From assembly GCA_913065025.1 (NCBI GenBank), contig CAJYAP010000008.1, forward strand, positions 1 through 40,120: a DNA stretch of 40,120 nucleotides, read 5' to 3'. Positions 1-10,091 of the stretch are shown here, piece by piece. Position numbers and translations under genes: made by a program. The DNA comes from an uncultured Gammaproteobacteria bacterium. Its GTDB lineage: Bacteria; Pseudomonadota; Gammaproteobacteria; Poriferisulfidales; GCA-002705445. Below the pieces are notes generated by a model. The model was not told where the DNA came from. It ran no database searches and was given only the letters and a program-made list of their open reading frames with translations. The first letter of the stretch is position 1. Every line of letters begins with the position of its first letter.

Positions 1-392
1 GTGAAAATAATTTCTGCTCTATCCAGAAATCCTGCTTTTAAATAATCTTTTGCTAATTCTATAGAGCACTCCTGTCTTATCCTGGGTTGCAATTCGGGTC
101 TTGCAATTAGATTTTGGTGAATTCTTATTGCTCTATCTACCTCCCCTCTATTTCTGAACATATTACCGAGAATTATATGTGTTTCAGCTGTGTCCTTACT
201 GACTTTAACCATTGACATAAAAGTATCAAGCGCTTTATCATGCTGATCCGTCATAAGATAATTCATACTTTGCAAGAATTCAACTGGTATTGGGTTTGAT
301 TTTTTCTTGAGAAACGATTTTATTGCAATATAGAATAATACTGCTGATATTATTATTATAAAGAAAATTATGATTGATATTGCTGTATACAT
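1..392 (-). CDS. lapB: LapB (YciM) lipopolysaccharide assembly protein, N-terminal part
   Basis: This gene runs off the left edge, so only about the first 130 codons are present and the ORF track omits it. Translating the minus strand from the ATG at 392 gives a hydrophobic N-terminal anchor (about residues 3-22), then helical repeats with the stretches NYLMTDQHDKALDTF and RNRGEVDRAIRIHQNL. These are characteristic of LapB, an inner-membrane TPR and rubredoxin-like protein that guides FtsH degradation of LpxC and so controls LPS synthesis. It begins two bases after the lapA stop, the usual lapA-lapB arrangement. The TPR start and the anchor are seen directly; the C-terminal metal-binding domain lies outside the window. 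The LPS role is known for the family. Confidence 0.93.
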   Translation of the reverse strand, partial: MYTAISIIIFFIIIISAVLFYIAIKSFLKKKSNPIPVEFLQSMNYLMTDQHDKALDTFMSMVKVSKDTAETHIILGNMFRNRGEVDRAIRIHQNLIARPELQPRIRQECSIELAKDYLKAGFLDRAEIIF

Positions 393-394
393 TT

Positions 395-694
395 TTACTC
401 TTGAATAGGCATTCTTCTTAAATTCTGTACTTCTTTACTTATTAATTCATGTTCCTTTTTTAAAATTTTGTATTTTTTCCTTATGTTGAAAATAATCCCT
501 AATATGAAAAAAGTAGATACTAATACTCCAAAAAGCATAGATATGAATAGCACTATTCCTAATGGCACATCAGAGAATTGAATAATATAAAAGTCTATTG
601 GATAGGACGTATTATTATAGTAAACGGCTACTACACTTATTACACACATTACTACTGCCAATAATAAAGCTATAAATTTAAACATATAATTCAA
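395..694 (-). CDS. lapA: LapA-domain inner membrane protein (DUF1049)
   Basis: A 99-residue protein with two hydrophobic segments (about residues 5-24 and 45-69) and a charged, helical C-terminal tail rich in Lys and Glu that could form a short coiled coil. The pattern of a short N-terminal segment, a YYNN-type loop, a second segment and a basic tail matches LapA (YciS), which works with LapB in LPS assembly. It sits between ihfB and lapB, the standard gammaproteobacterial order, and almost touches lapB. The ORF start is kept; a second Met at codon 4 is possible. Family and position support the call; the sequence is too divergent to claim details of function. Confidence 0.87.
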   Translation of the reverse strand: MNYMFKFIALLLAVVMCVISVVAVYYNNTSYPIDFYIIQFSDVPLGIVLFISMLFGVLVSTFFILGIIFNIRKKYKILKKEHELISKEVQNLRRMPIQE

Positions 695-730
695 ATATTT
701 GTAAAATATGATTATATTATATGGTTTTTA

Positions 731-1045
731 TTAATCCATGTCGTGCAAATTATTAATTTTATTGCGTAAAACCTTCCCAGGCTTAAAATGAGCTGCATTT
801 TTACCTGGTAATGATACTGAGTCACCAGTTTTTGGGTTTCTACCAATTCTTGGCTTTCTATAATGAACCGAAAAGCTTCCAAAACCTCTTACTTCCGTTC
901 TATCCCCTTTCGCTAAAGAATCTATAACCTTATCAATTAAAGTTTTAACTGATAGCTCTACGTCTTTACTACTTAATTGTGGTATTTTAGTTGAAATCTT
1001 TTCTATTAAGTCAGATTTTGTAATCGATTGTCTCTTTTCTTCCAT
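731..1045 (-). CDS. ihfB: Integration host factor beta subunit
   Basis: A 104-residue DNABII-family protein. The motif [13 protein letters not shown] and the DNA-contacting arm [10 protein letters not shown], followed by HFKPGK, are the hallmarks of IHF-beta. It pairs with IHF-alpha to bend DNA at specific sites for recombination, replication and transcription. The N-terminus carries about eight residues before the usual TKSDLIE start, and the C-terminus has a short extension ([10 protein letters not shown]). It follows rpsA by about 37 bases, the conserved rpsA-ihfB arrangement. The alpha subunit is not in this window. HU is unlikely because of the [11 protein letters not shown] stretch and the neighbours. 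Confidence 0.95.
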   Translation of the reverse strand: MEEKRQSITKSDLIEKISTKIPQLSSKDVELSVKTLIDKVIDSLAKGDRTEVRGFGSFSVHYRKPRIGRNPKTGDSVSLPGKNAAHFKPGKVLRNKINNLHDMD

Positions 1046-1082
1046 GTCACTATACCGTGATATTAATTTTAATTAGCTAATA

Positions 1083-2741
1083 TTATTTGTCCATTTGATC
1101 TTTTAAAATATCGCCTAAAGATGCTCCGACAGATTCATTATTTTTATTATATTCATCAAGCGCCTTATTCTCATTCTGTTTTTCTAAAACTTTCATTGAT
1201 AAGCTAATCGCTTGATTTTTCTTATCTATATTTGTGATTATTAAATCTAATTCATCTTCAACTTGCATTGAATCAATATTTTTATCTGATGCAAGTTCAG
1301 ATAATTTTAATGTTCCGATAACTGACTCGTTAAGTTCAATTGACAAGGACTTTGCTAATTTTTCTACTATTTTTCCTTTTACAACTGATCCTTTCTGAAT
1401 TGTTTGGACGTATTCTTGAAATTTGTTTACTGTTAATTGTTTAACTCCTAACGATATTCTTTCTCTATCAATATCTGCTGAAATTAGGATTGTTTTTAGC
1501 TCATCTCCTTTTTTATAATTCCTTACCGCGGTATCACCACTTTCTGTCCAAGATAGATCTGATAGGTGAACCAATCCATCAATACCGTTATCAAGGCCTA
1601 TAAAAATACCAAAATCTGTTATTGATTTAATTTTACCAACTATAATATCTCCAACTTTATGATTATCTATAAATTTAGCCCAAGGGTTTGGTTGACACTG
1701 CTTTATTCCCAAAGATATTCTTCTTCTTTCTGGATCAATATCTAATATTAATACTTCAATTTCTTGACCAATAGTAACTAACTTTTCTGGATTAGCGTTT
1801 TTATTTGTCCAGTCCATTTCAGAAACGTGAACGAGGCCTTCGACTCCGTTATGGATTTCAACAAAACAACCATAATCAGCAATATTTGTAATTTTCCCTT
1901 TTAATTTAGAACCTTCAGGATGGTCCTTACTAATTTCAAACCAAGGGTCTTCATTTAATTGCTTTAACCCAAGTGAAACTCTAGTTTTTTCTTTATCAAA
2001 TTTTAAAACTTTTACATCTATTTCATCACCAATATTTATAAGCTCTGATGGATGCCTAACTCTTTTCCATGCCATATCAGTAATATGGAGCAGTCCATCA
2101 ACTCCACCTAAATCTAAAAATGCTCCATAGTCTGTAATATTTTTAACTATACCTTTTACGACAGAGCCTTCCTCTAAATTAGCTATCAACTCATCTCTTT
2201 CTTCACTGTTTTCTGATTCCAAAACTGCTTTTCTTGAAACAACAACGTTGTTTCTCTTTTTATCTATTTTAATAACTATAAACTCTAAATCTTTACCTTC
2301 TAAGTAAGTTGTCTCTCTTACTGGCCTAACATCGACCAAAGAACCAGGCAAGAAAGCTTTTATATCAGCAAGATCCACTGTGAAACCACCTTTTACTTTA
2401 CCGGTAATTCTTCCTTCGAGAATTTTCTTTTCATCATAAGCTTCTGATAATGAGACCCACGCTCTAGCTTTTTTTGCTTTTTCTCTAGATAATTTTGTTT
2501 CCCCAAAACCGTCTTCTATTGCATCAACCGTTACTTCAACAGTATCACCTTCTTTGACCTCAACTTTTCCGTCAAAACCAATAAATTGATCGATAGGAAT
2601 CATTCCTTCTGATTTAAGACCTGCATTAACGACTACTAGATCTTTTTTCACGTCTATCACTGTACCATTAATTATAGTACCAGCTTTGACTTGTAGTTTA
2701 GAAATACTCTCTTCTAATAAAGTTGAAAAATCTTCGCTCAT
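1083..2741 (-). CDS. rpsA: 30S ribosomal protein S1
   Basis: A 552-residue protein, close to the roughly 557 residues of E. coli S1, with six successive S1/OB-fold RNA-binding domains (about residues 18-84, 102-168, 189-257, 274-344, 361-431 and 448-515). Repeats such as [20 protein letters not shown] and [21 protein letters not shown] are plain. The first two divergent repeats bind the ribosome and the rest bind mRNA, which matters for messages with weak ribosome sites, as many genes here have. The start ATG overlaps the cmk stop (ATGA), implying translational coupling. The cmk-rpsA-ihfB order is conserved in gammaproteobacteria. Confidence 0.98.
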   Translation of the reverse strand: MSEDFSTLLEESISKLQVKAGTIINGTVIDVKKDLVVVNAGLKSEGMIPIDQFIGFDGKVEVKEGDTVEVTVDAIEDGFGETKLSREKAKKARAWVSLSEAYDEKKILEGRITGKVKGGFTVDLADIKAFLPGSLVDVRPVRETTYLEGKDLEFIVIKIDKKRNNVVVSRKAVLESENSEERDELIANLEEGSVVKGIVKNITDYGAFLDLGGVDGLLHITDMAWKRVRHPSELINIGDEIDVKVLKFDKEKTRVSLGLKQLNEDPWFEISKDHPEGSKLKGKITNIADYGCFVEIHNGVEGLVHVSEMDWTNKNANPEKLVTIGQEIEVLILDIDPERRRISLGIKQCQPNPWAKFIDNHKVGDIIVGKIKSITDFGIFIGLDNGIDGLVHLSDLSWTESGDTAVRNYKKGDELKTILISADIDRERISLGVKQLTVNKFQEYVQTIQKGSVVKGKIVEKLAKSLSIELNESVIGTLKLSELASDKNIDSMQVEDELDLIITNIDKKNQAISLSMKVLEKQNENKALDEYNKNNESVGASLGDILKDQMDK

Positions 2742-3421
2742 ATATTTTTTAAATTATCTCTTATAATGTTTATGGTTCTATTGAATACTTCAGAAGCATC
2801 AATATCGCTTGTATCAATTATTATTGCATCTTTTGCTGGTATCAAAGGAGAAATTAATCTCTCTGTATCAGCTTTATCTCGTAACAAAAGTTTTTGTATG
2901 AGAGCCGGCAAGTTAGCACTAATTCCTTGATCTTTCAACTGATTTAATCGTCTTTCTGCTCTTTTTTCTATAGAGGCTGTTAAATAAAATTTAGTATTTG
3001 CATCAGAAAAGACTTTTGTACCCATATCTCTTCCATCAGCTACCAACCCTGGTGCAGAAAGGTACTTTCTTTGGTATTTTTCAAGCATATCTCTTGCTAT
3101 CGGGTCTTTGGCAATATTTGATGCAAGTATTGCAACTTTTTCTGTTCTTATTTTATCTGTAAAATCTTCATTATTGACAAATATTTGAGCTTTCTGACCG
3201 TCTTTATATCTAAAATCTATAGCTATATCAGAGATCCAATAATCTAAATTTTTTAAAACTTCATCAAAATTATTATTTTTTTCGTATAGTTTTAATGCCA
3301 ATGACCTGTAAAGTGAACCACTATCTAAATAGTTATACCCAAGCTCTTCTGCAATCATTATAGCTATAGTTCCTTTTCCAACACCGCTCGGACCATCAAT
3401 TGTAATTACTTTATGATTCAA
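2738..3421 (-). CDS. cmk: Cytidylate kinase
   Basis: A 227-residue nucleoside monophosphate kinase that phosphorylates CMP and dCMP using ATP. The P-loop GPSGVGKGT lies at residues 10-18, and the CMP-kinase motif [10 protein letters not shown] lies in the middle. Length matches E. coli Cmk. The start is TTG, not ATG: the codon at 3421-3419 reads TTG and overlaps the aroA stop as TTGA. The stop in turn overlaps the rpsA start as ATGA, so aroA, cmk and rpsA form a chain of four-base overlaps. This is a core operon of nucleotide and ribosomal functions. Confidence 0.97.
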   Translation of the reverse strand: MNHKVITIDGPSGVGKGTIAIMIAEELGYNYLDSGSLYRSLALKLYEKNNNFDEVLKNLDYWISDIAIDFRYKDGQKAQIFVNNEDFTDKIRTEKVAILASNIAKDPIARDMLEKYQRKYLSAPGLVADGRDMGTKVFSDANTKFYLTASIEKRAERRLNQLKDQGISANLPALIQKLLLRDKADTERLISPLIPAKDAIIIDTSDIDASEVFNRTINIIRDNLKNI

Positions 3422-4728
3422 ATATTTTCCCTCTTAATTTTTAACCCCATCTTACGCATTAAATTATCAAACCCAGGAAAAGATGTTGAAACATTCTCGG
3501 TATTTAAAATAGTTATTGTACTTGATGAAGCTATTCCAGCAATTGCAAATGACATTGCTATTCTATGATCATCATAACTGTCTATAGTTGCACCTGATAT
3601 TTTGCCACCTTCTATCTCTATACCATCATCGAGTAAGGTATTATTTATATTGCATTTTAGTAAGCCTTTTGACATTGAAGCAAGTCTATCGCTTTCTTTA
3701 AATCTTAGCTCCATGGCATTTTTAAGTATTGTTTTCCCAGAAGCATTTGCAGCAGCAATAAATAATATTGGAAATTCATCAATTGCGTTCGCAATATATT
3801 TTTCAGGGATATTAATACCTTTTAATTCTGAAGAATAAATTATTATATCTCCAATCTTTTCAGGGCCATATTTTTTTATATTATCAATTTGAATATTTGC
3901 GCCCATTAACTTTAATATCTCTATACCACCTGTACGTAATTCATTTAGTCCAACATTTTTGATTGTAACTTTTGATTTTCTTGATATTAGGCAACCTACG
4001 ATAATAAACATAGCTGAGGATATATCTCCTGGAATATCTATATCATTAGAGACTAATTTCTTTTCAGGATTAACAGTAATTTTATTATTTATTATAGTGA
4101 TACTTCCTCCTAAATAATTAATCATATTTTCTGTATGATCTCTACTTTTAATATTTTCAATAATATTTGTTTTTTCTGAAGAATATAGACTTGCTAATAT
4201 TATAGATGATTTAATTTGCGCGCTATCAATTGGCATTTTATATTCGATTCCAGATATCTTTGTTACAGGACTAATACTTATTGGTGCTGTATTATTTTTT
4301 GATAAATTTATATTAGCTCCCATCATTCTTAGTGGCGAGGATATTCTCTCCATTGGTCTTTTACTTAACGAGCTATCTCCAATTAAATAACTAGGAAATT
4401 TTTGCCCACATAGTAATCCAGAAAGTAACCTCATACTTGTTCCTGAATTACCGCAATCTAAGCTATGGTTTGTGCCTTCTAGACCATGAATACCTTTACC
4501 TATTATGGTATATATATTTTCATCATTCTTAGTAATTTCTACACCAAGCATTCTAAAAATATTTAGTGTGGCTAAACAATCATCAGATTCTAAAAGACCA
4601 GTAATTTTACCAATGCCATCAGATATAGATAATAAAATCAATGATCTATGAGATATTGACTTGTCCCCCGGGACAGAAGTTATGCCACTTATGTTAGTAG
4701 ATGGATTTACGGTATATTTTTCTGACAT
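3418..4728 (-). CDS. aroA: 3-phosphoshikimate 1-carboxyvinyltransferase (EPSP synthase)
   Basis: A 436-residue enzyme joining shikimate-3-phosphate and PEP in the sixth step of the shikimate pathway. Visible motifs are PGDKSISHR (residues 20-28), GNSGTSMRLLSGLL, SAQIKS, SRDHTE, and the C-terminal KESDR and DDHRIAMSF. The RDHTE and SAQIK forms resemble the EPSP synthase domain of Pseudomonas tyrA-aroA fusions and the so-called class II enzymes more than E. coli AroA. Here the tyrA and aroA genes are separate, with six bases between them, instead of fused. It lies in the gyrA-pheA-tyrA-aroA-cmk-rpsA run. Confidence 0.97.
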   Translation of the reverse strand: MSEKYTVNPSTNISGITSVPGDKSISHRSLILLSISDGIGKITGLLESDDCLATLNIFRMLGVEITKNDENIYTIIGKGIHGLEGTNHSLDCGNSGTSMRLLSGLLCGQKFPSYLIGDSSLSKRPMERISSPLRMMGANINLSKNNTAPISISPVTKISGIEYKMPIDSAQIKSSIILASLYSSEKTNIIENIKSRDHTENMINYLGGSITIINNKITVNPEKKLVSNDIDIPGDISSAMFIIVGCLISRKSKVTIKNVGLNELRTGGIEILKLMGANIQIDNIKKYGPEKIGDIIIYSSELKGINIPEKYIANAIDEFPILFIAAANASGKTILKNAMELRFKESDRLASMSKGLLKCNINNTLLDDGIEIEGGKISGATIDSYDDHRIAMSFAIAGIASSSTITILNTENVSTSFPGFDNLMRKMGLKIKRENI

Positions 4729-4734
4729 ATATTA

Positions 4735-5601
4735 TTATTTTTTAGGTGTTGCTCTATTTAAAAAAGAAACTATATCATCATGATTTTTTGAACTTATTTT
4801 AGATTTTAACTCTTTTAATTCTTCAAGATATTTATTTATATATTCAATCATATTATCCTCATTGTCACTGAAAATATTAGCCCATGATTCAGGATCACTA
4901 TTTGAAATTCTAGTCATATCAGAAAGACTTCCTTTAGAATAAATCCATGGAAATTTTTCATTCGTATTAAGGTCATTAATCATTTTAGATAATGAAAAAG
5001 AAATAGCATGTGGAGCATGACTTATTGCAGCTAAAATTTTATCATGTTTAAAAGCATCAATCTCAACTATATTGCAATTTACTGATTCCCACAAATATTT
5101 AACAGAATTAATATTATCTAATTTTGAAGAATGTAGCGAGCTGATAAAAGTTATTGCTTCATCATAAAGATTATCTAAAGAATTTTTTATACCAAAATTT
5201 TCTGTACCTGCCATTGGATGAGAAAGAATGAAATTATTTACATCTTGAAATTTATTGTCTTTTATAAAATCTAAAACTGTTTTTTTTGTGCTTAGTGTTT
5301 CTGTGAATACTTTATTGCCATTAAAAAATGATTTTGCTATTTTTAGTAAATTTTTAATTTGGTCTACTGGCACACAAAAAACTATTATGTCTGAATCTTC
5401 TATTGCATTCCCAAGATCTAATTCAAAATTGTCTATATAATTATTATCAAGAGCATATTCCATGACTTCTTTGCTAATATCATGGCCATTTATATTATCG
5501 TAACTATTATTTTTTCTTAAAGATCTGCATAACGAAGAACCAATTAATCCTAGGCCAACTACTAAGATTTTTTTATTTTTATTATTTACTTTATTTGACA
5601 T
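4735..5601 (-). CDS. tyrA: Prephenate/arogenate dehydrogenase (tyrosine branch)
   Basis: A 288-residue NAD(P)-dependent dehydrogenase. The Rossmann motif GLGLIGSS lies at residues 16-23 and the active-site motif SHPMAGTE at 127-134. It converts prephenate (or arogenate) to the tyrosine precursor. It is a single-domain protein with no chorismate mutase or ACT domain. The usual GSxK-type motif before the catalytic region reads TETLSTKK here, a divergent form. The start overlaps the end of pheA by 11 bases and the stop lies six bases before aroA. In Pseudomonas this dehydrogenase is fused to AroA; here it is not. Whether it prefers prephenate or arogenate cannot be read from sequence. Confidence 0.93.
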   Translation of the reverse strand: MSNKVNNKNKKILVVGLGLIGSSLCRSLRKNNSYDNINGHDISKEVMEYALDNNYIDNFELDLGNAIEDSDIIVFCVPVDQIKNLLKIAKSFFNGNKVFTETLSTKKTVLDFIKDNKFQDVNNFILSHPMAGTENFGIKNSLDNLYDEAITFISSLHSSKLDNINSVKYLWESVNCNIVEIDAFKHDKILAAISHAPHAISFSLSKMINDLNTNEKFPWIYSKGSLSDMTRISNSDPESWANIFSDNEDNMIEYINKYLEELKELKSKISSKNHDDIVSFLNRATPKK

Positions 5602-6685
5602 TTTTTGTATTTACCGCAGCAGGATATGAACCTAGAAATCTATATAAACTTGCTTCCCTTTTTATATCCTCATTAGCTTTTTCTAAAGACTTATCTTTTA
5701 TATGCCCAATTAAATCTAAGTAAAAAATATATTCCCAATTATTATGCTTAGATGGTCTTGATTCTATTCTTGTCATGCTTACATTATTTTTAGATAGTGG
5801 TTCTAACAAACTATATAATGCGCCAGAATTATTTTTTGCAGATACAATAATACTAGTTTTATCGTTCCCAGAGGGTTCTGTGTCTCTTTCACCTATTACT
5901 AAGAATCTAGTTGAATTATTACGGTTATCTTCAATATTTTTACTTAGCGTTTGTAATTGATATATTTCAGCTGCTACTGTACTTGCTATAGCTGCAGAAT
6001 TATTTTCTTTTGACGAAATCAAAGCAGCCTCAGCATTACTAGAAGAGTTTATTTTTTCTGATTTTGGAAGATTTTTATCTAACCACTCTTTACATTGAGA
6101 AAATGATTGCGGATGTGCATAAATCTTTTTTATTTCGTTTAAGTTATTAGATTTCGATAAAATGTTATGGTTGATTGAAATTTCAATTTCTCCAGAAATT
6201 CTTAAATTTGACCGCATAAACATATCAAGAGTTGATGCAACAATTCCTTGTGTAGAATTTTCTACTGGAACTACTCCATAGTGTGTATCTCTTTTTTCTA
6301 CTGAGCAAAAAACTTCTTCAACATCAGAATACGGCATAGATAATACAGAAGATCCAAAATGATTTTGCGCTGCTAGCTGTGTATAGGTTCCTTCGGGACC
6401 AAGATATGAAACTTTTAGTGGCGCCTCTAAAGAAAGGCATGCTGACATTATTTCTCTATATAGTCTACAAATATTATCTTCTGACAACGGTCCTTTATTT
6501 AATTCTTTGATACGTCTAATTACCTGCGCCTCTCTTTCAGGATTATAAAAATTATCAGAACCTTTAGATTTTTGTTTTTCTTTAGATATATTTACAGCCT
6601 GCTGAGCTCTTTTATTTAATAACTCAAGGAGTTCATTATCTAATGAATCAATATTGTCTCTAATTTTCTTAATATCTTCTGTCAT
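5591..6685 (-). CDS. pheA: Bifunctional chorismate mutase / prephenate dehydratase (P-protein)
   Basis: A 364-residue P-protein of the phenylalanine branch. An AroQ-type chorismate mutase covers residues 1-88 (IRDNIDSLDNELLELLNKR and PEREAQVI motifs). Prephenate dehydratase covers about 91-270 (YLGPEGTYTQ at 94-103, catalytic TRF at 259-261). A C-terminal ACT regulatory domain covers about 277-355, with the Phe-binding ESRP at 308-311, so feedback inhibition by phenylalanine is likely. The ORF track starts 25 codons earlier with a Lys-rich stretch inside gyrA. I place the start at the ATG at 6685, which matches the usual MTEDIKKIRD beginning and leaves a 10-base gap after gyrA. Confidence 0.96.
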   Translation of the reverse strand: MTEDIKKIRDNIDSLDNELLELLNKRAQQAVNISKEKQKSKGSDNFYNPEREAQVIRRIKELNKGPLSEDNICRLYREIMSACLSLEAPLKVSYLGPEGTYTQLAAQNHFGSSVLSMPYSDVEEVFCSVEKRDTHYGVVPVENSTQGIVASTLDMFMRSNLRISGEIEISINHNILSKSNNLNEIKKIYAHPQSFSQCKEWLDKNLPKSEKINSSSNAEAALISSKENNSAAIASTVAAEIYQLQTLSKNIEDNRNNSTRFLVIGERDTEPSGNDKTSIIVSAKNNSGALYSLLEPLSKNNVSMTRIESRPSKHNNWEYIFYLDLIGHIKDKSLEKANEDIKREASLYRFLGSYPAAVNTKNVK

Positions 6686-6695
6686 TTTTTTTAAT

Positions 6696-9254
6696 TTATA
6701 TTTCTTCGACTTTTTCTTCTTCAACTTTTTCAATTTGAGATAGTTTTTCATCTTTCCCAAGTTTTTGCAATCTTACTCCTTGTGTATTTCTTCCTAACTG
6801 AGATATATCTTTAATGGATGTTCTTGCTAAAGTACCATGATCAGTAATTAACATTAAATCATCATTTTCTTTAACTTTTAGAGCCCCTATGACATTACCA
6901 TTACGATCTGAAGTTTTCACAGCTATGTTTCCTTTACCTGCCCTTTTTTGAAGAGAAAACTCATCTATTTTTGTTCTTTTTCCATAACCGTTTTCAGTTG
7001 CAATTAAAATATCGTCTGTATCACCTTCATGACTTATAATCATACTAATTACTAACTGATCTTTTGCAATAGTTATTCCTTTAACCCCTGAAGCACTTCT
7101 TCCTACACAATTTACATCCGATTCATTAAATCTAATAGTTTTCCCTGCGCTAGAGAAGAGCATGATTTGTTTTTTTCCATCTGTAACGCTAGCTTCTATT
7201 AAGTTATCACCATCTTTCAAATTTATTGCTATAAGCCCTGATGGCCTTGGTCTTGAAAATTCTGTTAATTTTGTTTTCTTAATTATTCCTTTGCTTGTTG
7301 ACATCAATACAAATAAATCTTCATCATAATTACTAATTTTTTGTATTGCAGTAATTTTTTCAAACTGCGCAAGAGATAATATATTCACAATAGCTTTTCC
7401 CTTTGCAGATCTTCCAGATTGCGGAATATCATAAACTTTTAACCAATAGACTTTTCCCAGACTTGAAAAGCATAAAATTGTATCGTGAGAGTTAGCAACA
7501 AATAATTTCTCAATAAAGTCTTCTTCTTTTACTGTAGCTGCAGTCTTTCCTCTGCCTCCTCTTTTTTGAGAGCTGTATGTATCTACAGGTTGTGCTTTTA
7601 CGTAACCAGCATTTGATAATGTCACAACTAAATCTTCTTCTTTTGTTAGATCTTCTTTTGAAAAATTAATAAGCTTTTGAAATTGCGTTCTTCTTTTATC
7701 TCCATATATTTTTTTAATTTCTTCAAGTTCTTCTCTAATTAAATTCATTAAAATTTTATTATCACTTAAAATGAGTTGATAATGCTTAATAGCATCAATA
7801 AGCTCCTTATAATCTAATAGAATTTTGTCTTGCTCTAGGGCTGTTAGCCTGCTCAATTTCATTTCTAATATAGCTTGAGCTTGAATTTCTGATAGCAAAT
7901 ATTTGTCTTTAGTTAATCCAAGATTGGTATTTAAATCATCTGGCTTTGTGATAGAGCTTTTTGAAGAATCTAACATCTTTAGAATAAGGCCAGCTTTCCA
8001 TTTTATAGATAATAATTTTATCTTAGCTTCTTGAGAATTTTTTGATTCCTTAATAAGTTTAATTATTTCATCTATATTTGATAGTGCGACAGCCAGACCT
8101 TCCAATATATGGGCTTTTTCCCTAGCTTTTTTTAGCTCAAATATTGTCCTTCTTGTTACAATCTCTTTCCTGTGTTGTATGAATGCTGATAATATCTCTT
8201 TTAAATTTACTGCTCTTGGTTTCCCATCTATCAATGCAACCATATTAATACTAAATGATGTTCTCATTTGAGTTTGTTGAAATAGATTATTTAAAAGAAC
8301 GCCAGAAATTTCAGATTTTTTTAATTCAATTACCACCCTCATACCATCTTTATCTGACTCATCTCTTAATTCAGAAATTCCCTCTATTTTTTTATCTCGA
8401 ACTAGCTCTGCTATTTTTTCTATTAACCTAGCTTTATTAACTTGATAAGGAAGTTCTGTAATTATTATTTTTTCTCGTGATGTTTTTTTATCTATCTCGA
8501 TATTTGTCATTGCTTGCATGATGACTCTGCCCTTACCTGTTTTATAAGCTGACTCAATTCCATTTATTTCATTCTTATCTGTAGTTATAATTCCTGCTGT
8601 TGGGAAATCAGGCCCAGGTATATATTTCATTAAATCTTTAATATCCATATCAGCTTTTTTACTTAATTCTATAACAGCATTAATTACTTCTGTTAAGTTA
8701 TGAGGTGGTATATTTGTAGCCATACCAACAGCTATGCCAGAAGAACCATTAACTAATAAATTTGGAACTCTTGTTGGAAGAACAACAGGTTCAATTTCTG
8801 TTTCATCATAATTGGGTCTGAAATCAACTGTCTCTTTATCTAAATCTGAAAGAATTTCATGTGCGATTTTAGCCATCCTAACTTCTGTATATCTCATAGC
8901 TGCTGGCGAATCGCCATCAATAGAGCCGAAGTTACCTTGCCCGTCAACTAAAACATATCTCATTGAAAAGTCTTGTGCCATCCTTACGATAGTATCGTAT
9001 GCAGCAGTGTCGCCATGAGGGTGATATTTTCCAATCACGTCTCCAACTACACGTGCAGATTTTTTATAAGGTTTGTTTGAGTAATTGCCCATCGACTCCA
9101 TTGCATACAAAACTCTTCTATGAACTGGCTTTAATCCGTCCCTAATATCTGGCAAAGCTCTTCCGATAATTACACTCATAGCATATTCTAGATATGCTTT
9201 ATTTGTTTCTTTTTCAATTGAAACTGGTAATAATTCTTTCGCAAATTCTGCCAT
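6696..9254 (-). CDS. gyrA: DNA gyrase subunit A
   Basis: An 852-residue GyrA. The catalytic tyrosine is Tyr122 in AAMRYTEVR. The quinolone-resistance region reads [10 protein letters not shown], giving Thr83 and Asp87 in E. coli numbering; Thr83 is the wild-type form in Pseudomonas aeruginosa, so no resistance change is implied. The GyrA box QKRGGRGK, needed for DNA wrapping, opens the C-terminal beta-pinwheel. The tail ends in an acidic VEEEKVEEI. The ORF track starts 15 codons upstream; the ATG at 9254 ([11 protein letters not shown]) matches the family start. It is the first gene of the left-hand minus-strand run, divergent from ubiG. Confidence 0.98.
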   Translation of the reverse strand: MAEFAKELLPVSIEKETNKAYLEYAMSVIIGRALPDIRDGLKPVHRRVLYAMESMGNYSNKPYKKSARVVGDVIGKYHPHGDTAAYDTIVRMAQDFSMRYVLVDGQGNFGSIDGDSPAAMRYTEVRMAKIAHEILSDLDKETVDFRPNYDETEIEPVVLPTRVPNLLVNGSSGIAVGMATNIPPHNLTEVINAVIELSKKADMDIKDLMKYIPGPDFPTAGIITTDKNEINGIESAYKTGKGRVIMQAMTNIEIDKKTSREKIIITELPYQVNKARLIEKIAELVRDKKIEGISELRDESDKDGMRVVIELKKSEISGVLLNNLFQQTQMRTSFSINMVALIDGKPRAVNLKEILSAFIQHRKEIVTRRTIFELKKAREKAHILEGLAVALSNIDEIIKLIKESKNSQEAKIKLLSIKWKAGLILKMLDSSKSSITKPDDLNTNLGLTKDKYLLSEIQAQAILEMKLSRLTALEQDKILLDYKELIDAIKHYQLILSDNKILMNLIREELEEIKKIYGDKRRTQFQKLINFSKEDLTKEEDLVVTLSNAGYVKAQPVDTYSSQKRGGRGKTAATVKEEDFIEKLFVANSHDTILCFSSLGKVYWLKVYDIPQSGRSAKGKAIVNILSLAQFEKITAIQKISNYDEDLFVLMSTSKGIIKKTKLTEFSRPRPSGLIAINLKDGDNLIEASVTDGKKQIMLFSSAGKTIRFNESDVNCVGRSASGVKGITIAKDQLVISMIISHEGDTDDILIATENGYGKRTKIDEFSLQKRAGKGNIAVKTSDRNGNVIGALKVKENDDLMLITDHGTLARTSIKDISQLGRNTQGVRLQKLGKDEKLSQIEKVEEEKVEEI

Positions 9255-9389
9255 TATGACTCTATAAATTAAATGTTTGGAATGTTTATATTCTAACATG
9301 AGTGGGCTTTTTTCACTAGATTATCGTCTAAAAATTGGTAAATTATAGGCGCTATTAATGCTAATTTATAATAAATGGGATAATATGTA

Positions 9390-10091
9390 ATGATGAATGT
9401 AGACGATAAAGAAGTTCAAAAATTTGATGATATTTCATATAGTTGGTGGGATCCTGAAGGGCCATTTAAACCACTGCATATGCTAAATCCTGTAAGGATA
9501 AATTTTATAAAAAAAAACATTGATCTTGAGAATAAATCATTAATAGATGTTGGTTGTGGTGGTGGCCTCCTTTGCGAAAATTTAACTTCTAAAAATACAA
9601 AAATAAAAGGTATTGATATGTCAAATGAAGCTATAGAAATAGCCAAAGCTCATCAATCTCTAAATAACCTAAATATAGATTATCAAAAAATAAGCTTGGA
9701 AGAATTAATAAAAGAATCAAAGAAAAAATATGATGTTTTAACATGCCTTGAGTTAATTGAACATGTGCCTGACCCCGAAAAACTAATTCAAGATTGCATA
9801 AAAATTACTAAAAAGAATTCTGAATTATTTTTTTCTACACTAAATAGAAATTTAATTTCATACTTAGTTTCTATAATAGGAGCTGAATATATATTCAATA
9901 TTTTGCCGCGTGGCACTCATGATTATAAAAATTTTATAAAACCTTCTGAATTCTGCAGTCTACTAAGAAAAAATTCTTTAGAAATTAAAAATATAAAAGG
10001 TATTAATTATAATATACTTAATAAGAGTTTTTATGAATCCAGTACTCCAAATATTAATTACATAATATATTGTAAAAAGAATAATGATTAA
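9390..10091 (+). CDS. ubiG: Ubiquinone biosynthesis O-methyltransferase
   Basis: A 233-residue class I SAM-dependent methyltransferase. The SAM motif DVGCGGGLLCE starts at residue 53, and the family signature near the start, FDDISYSWWDPEGPFKPLHMLNPVR, is typical of UbiG/COQ3. It carries out both O-methylation steps of ubiquinone synthesis. The position next to and divergent from gyrA, followed by gph, is the order seen in many gammaproteobacteria. Its last eight bases overlap gph, so the two are probably cotranscribed. Met1 and Met2 are adjacent ATGs; either could be used. Confidence 0.95.
   Translation: MMNVDDKEVQKFDDISYSWWDPEGPFKPLHMLNPVRINFIKKNIDLENKSLIDVGCGGGLLCENLTSKNTKIKGIDMSNEAIEIAKAHQSLNNLNIDYQKISLEELIKESKKKYDVLTCLELIEHVPDPEKLIQDCIKITKKNSELFFSTLNRNLISYLVSIIGAEYIFNILPRGTHDYKNFIKPSEFCSLLRKNSLEIKNIKGINYNILNKSFYESSTPNINYIIYCKKNND

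Noticed and set aside
6686-6760. Lys-rich 25-residue N-terminal extension of PheA in the ORF track
   Set aside because: It lies inside the gyrA coding end in another frame; family members begin at MTEDIKKIRD, and the ATG at 6685 gives normal spacing.
6696-9254. Thr83 in GyrA as a quinolone-resistance change
   Set aside because: Thr is the normal residue at this position in several wild-type gammaproteobacteria, and Asp87 is unchanged.
9255-9299. Fifteen-residue upstream extension of GyrA
   Set aside because: GyrA proteins start at [11 protein letters not shown], and the upstream ATG has no ribosome site.
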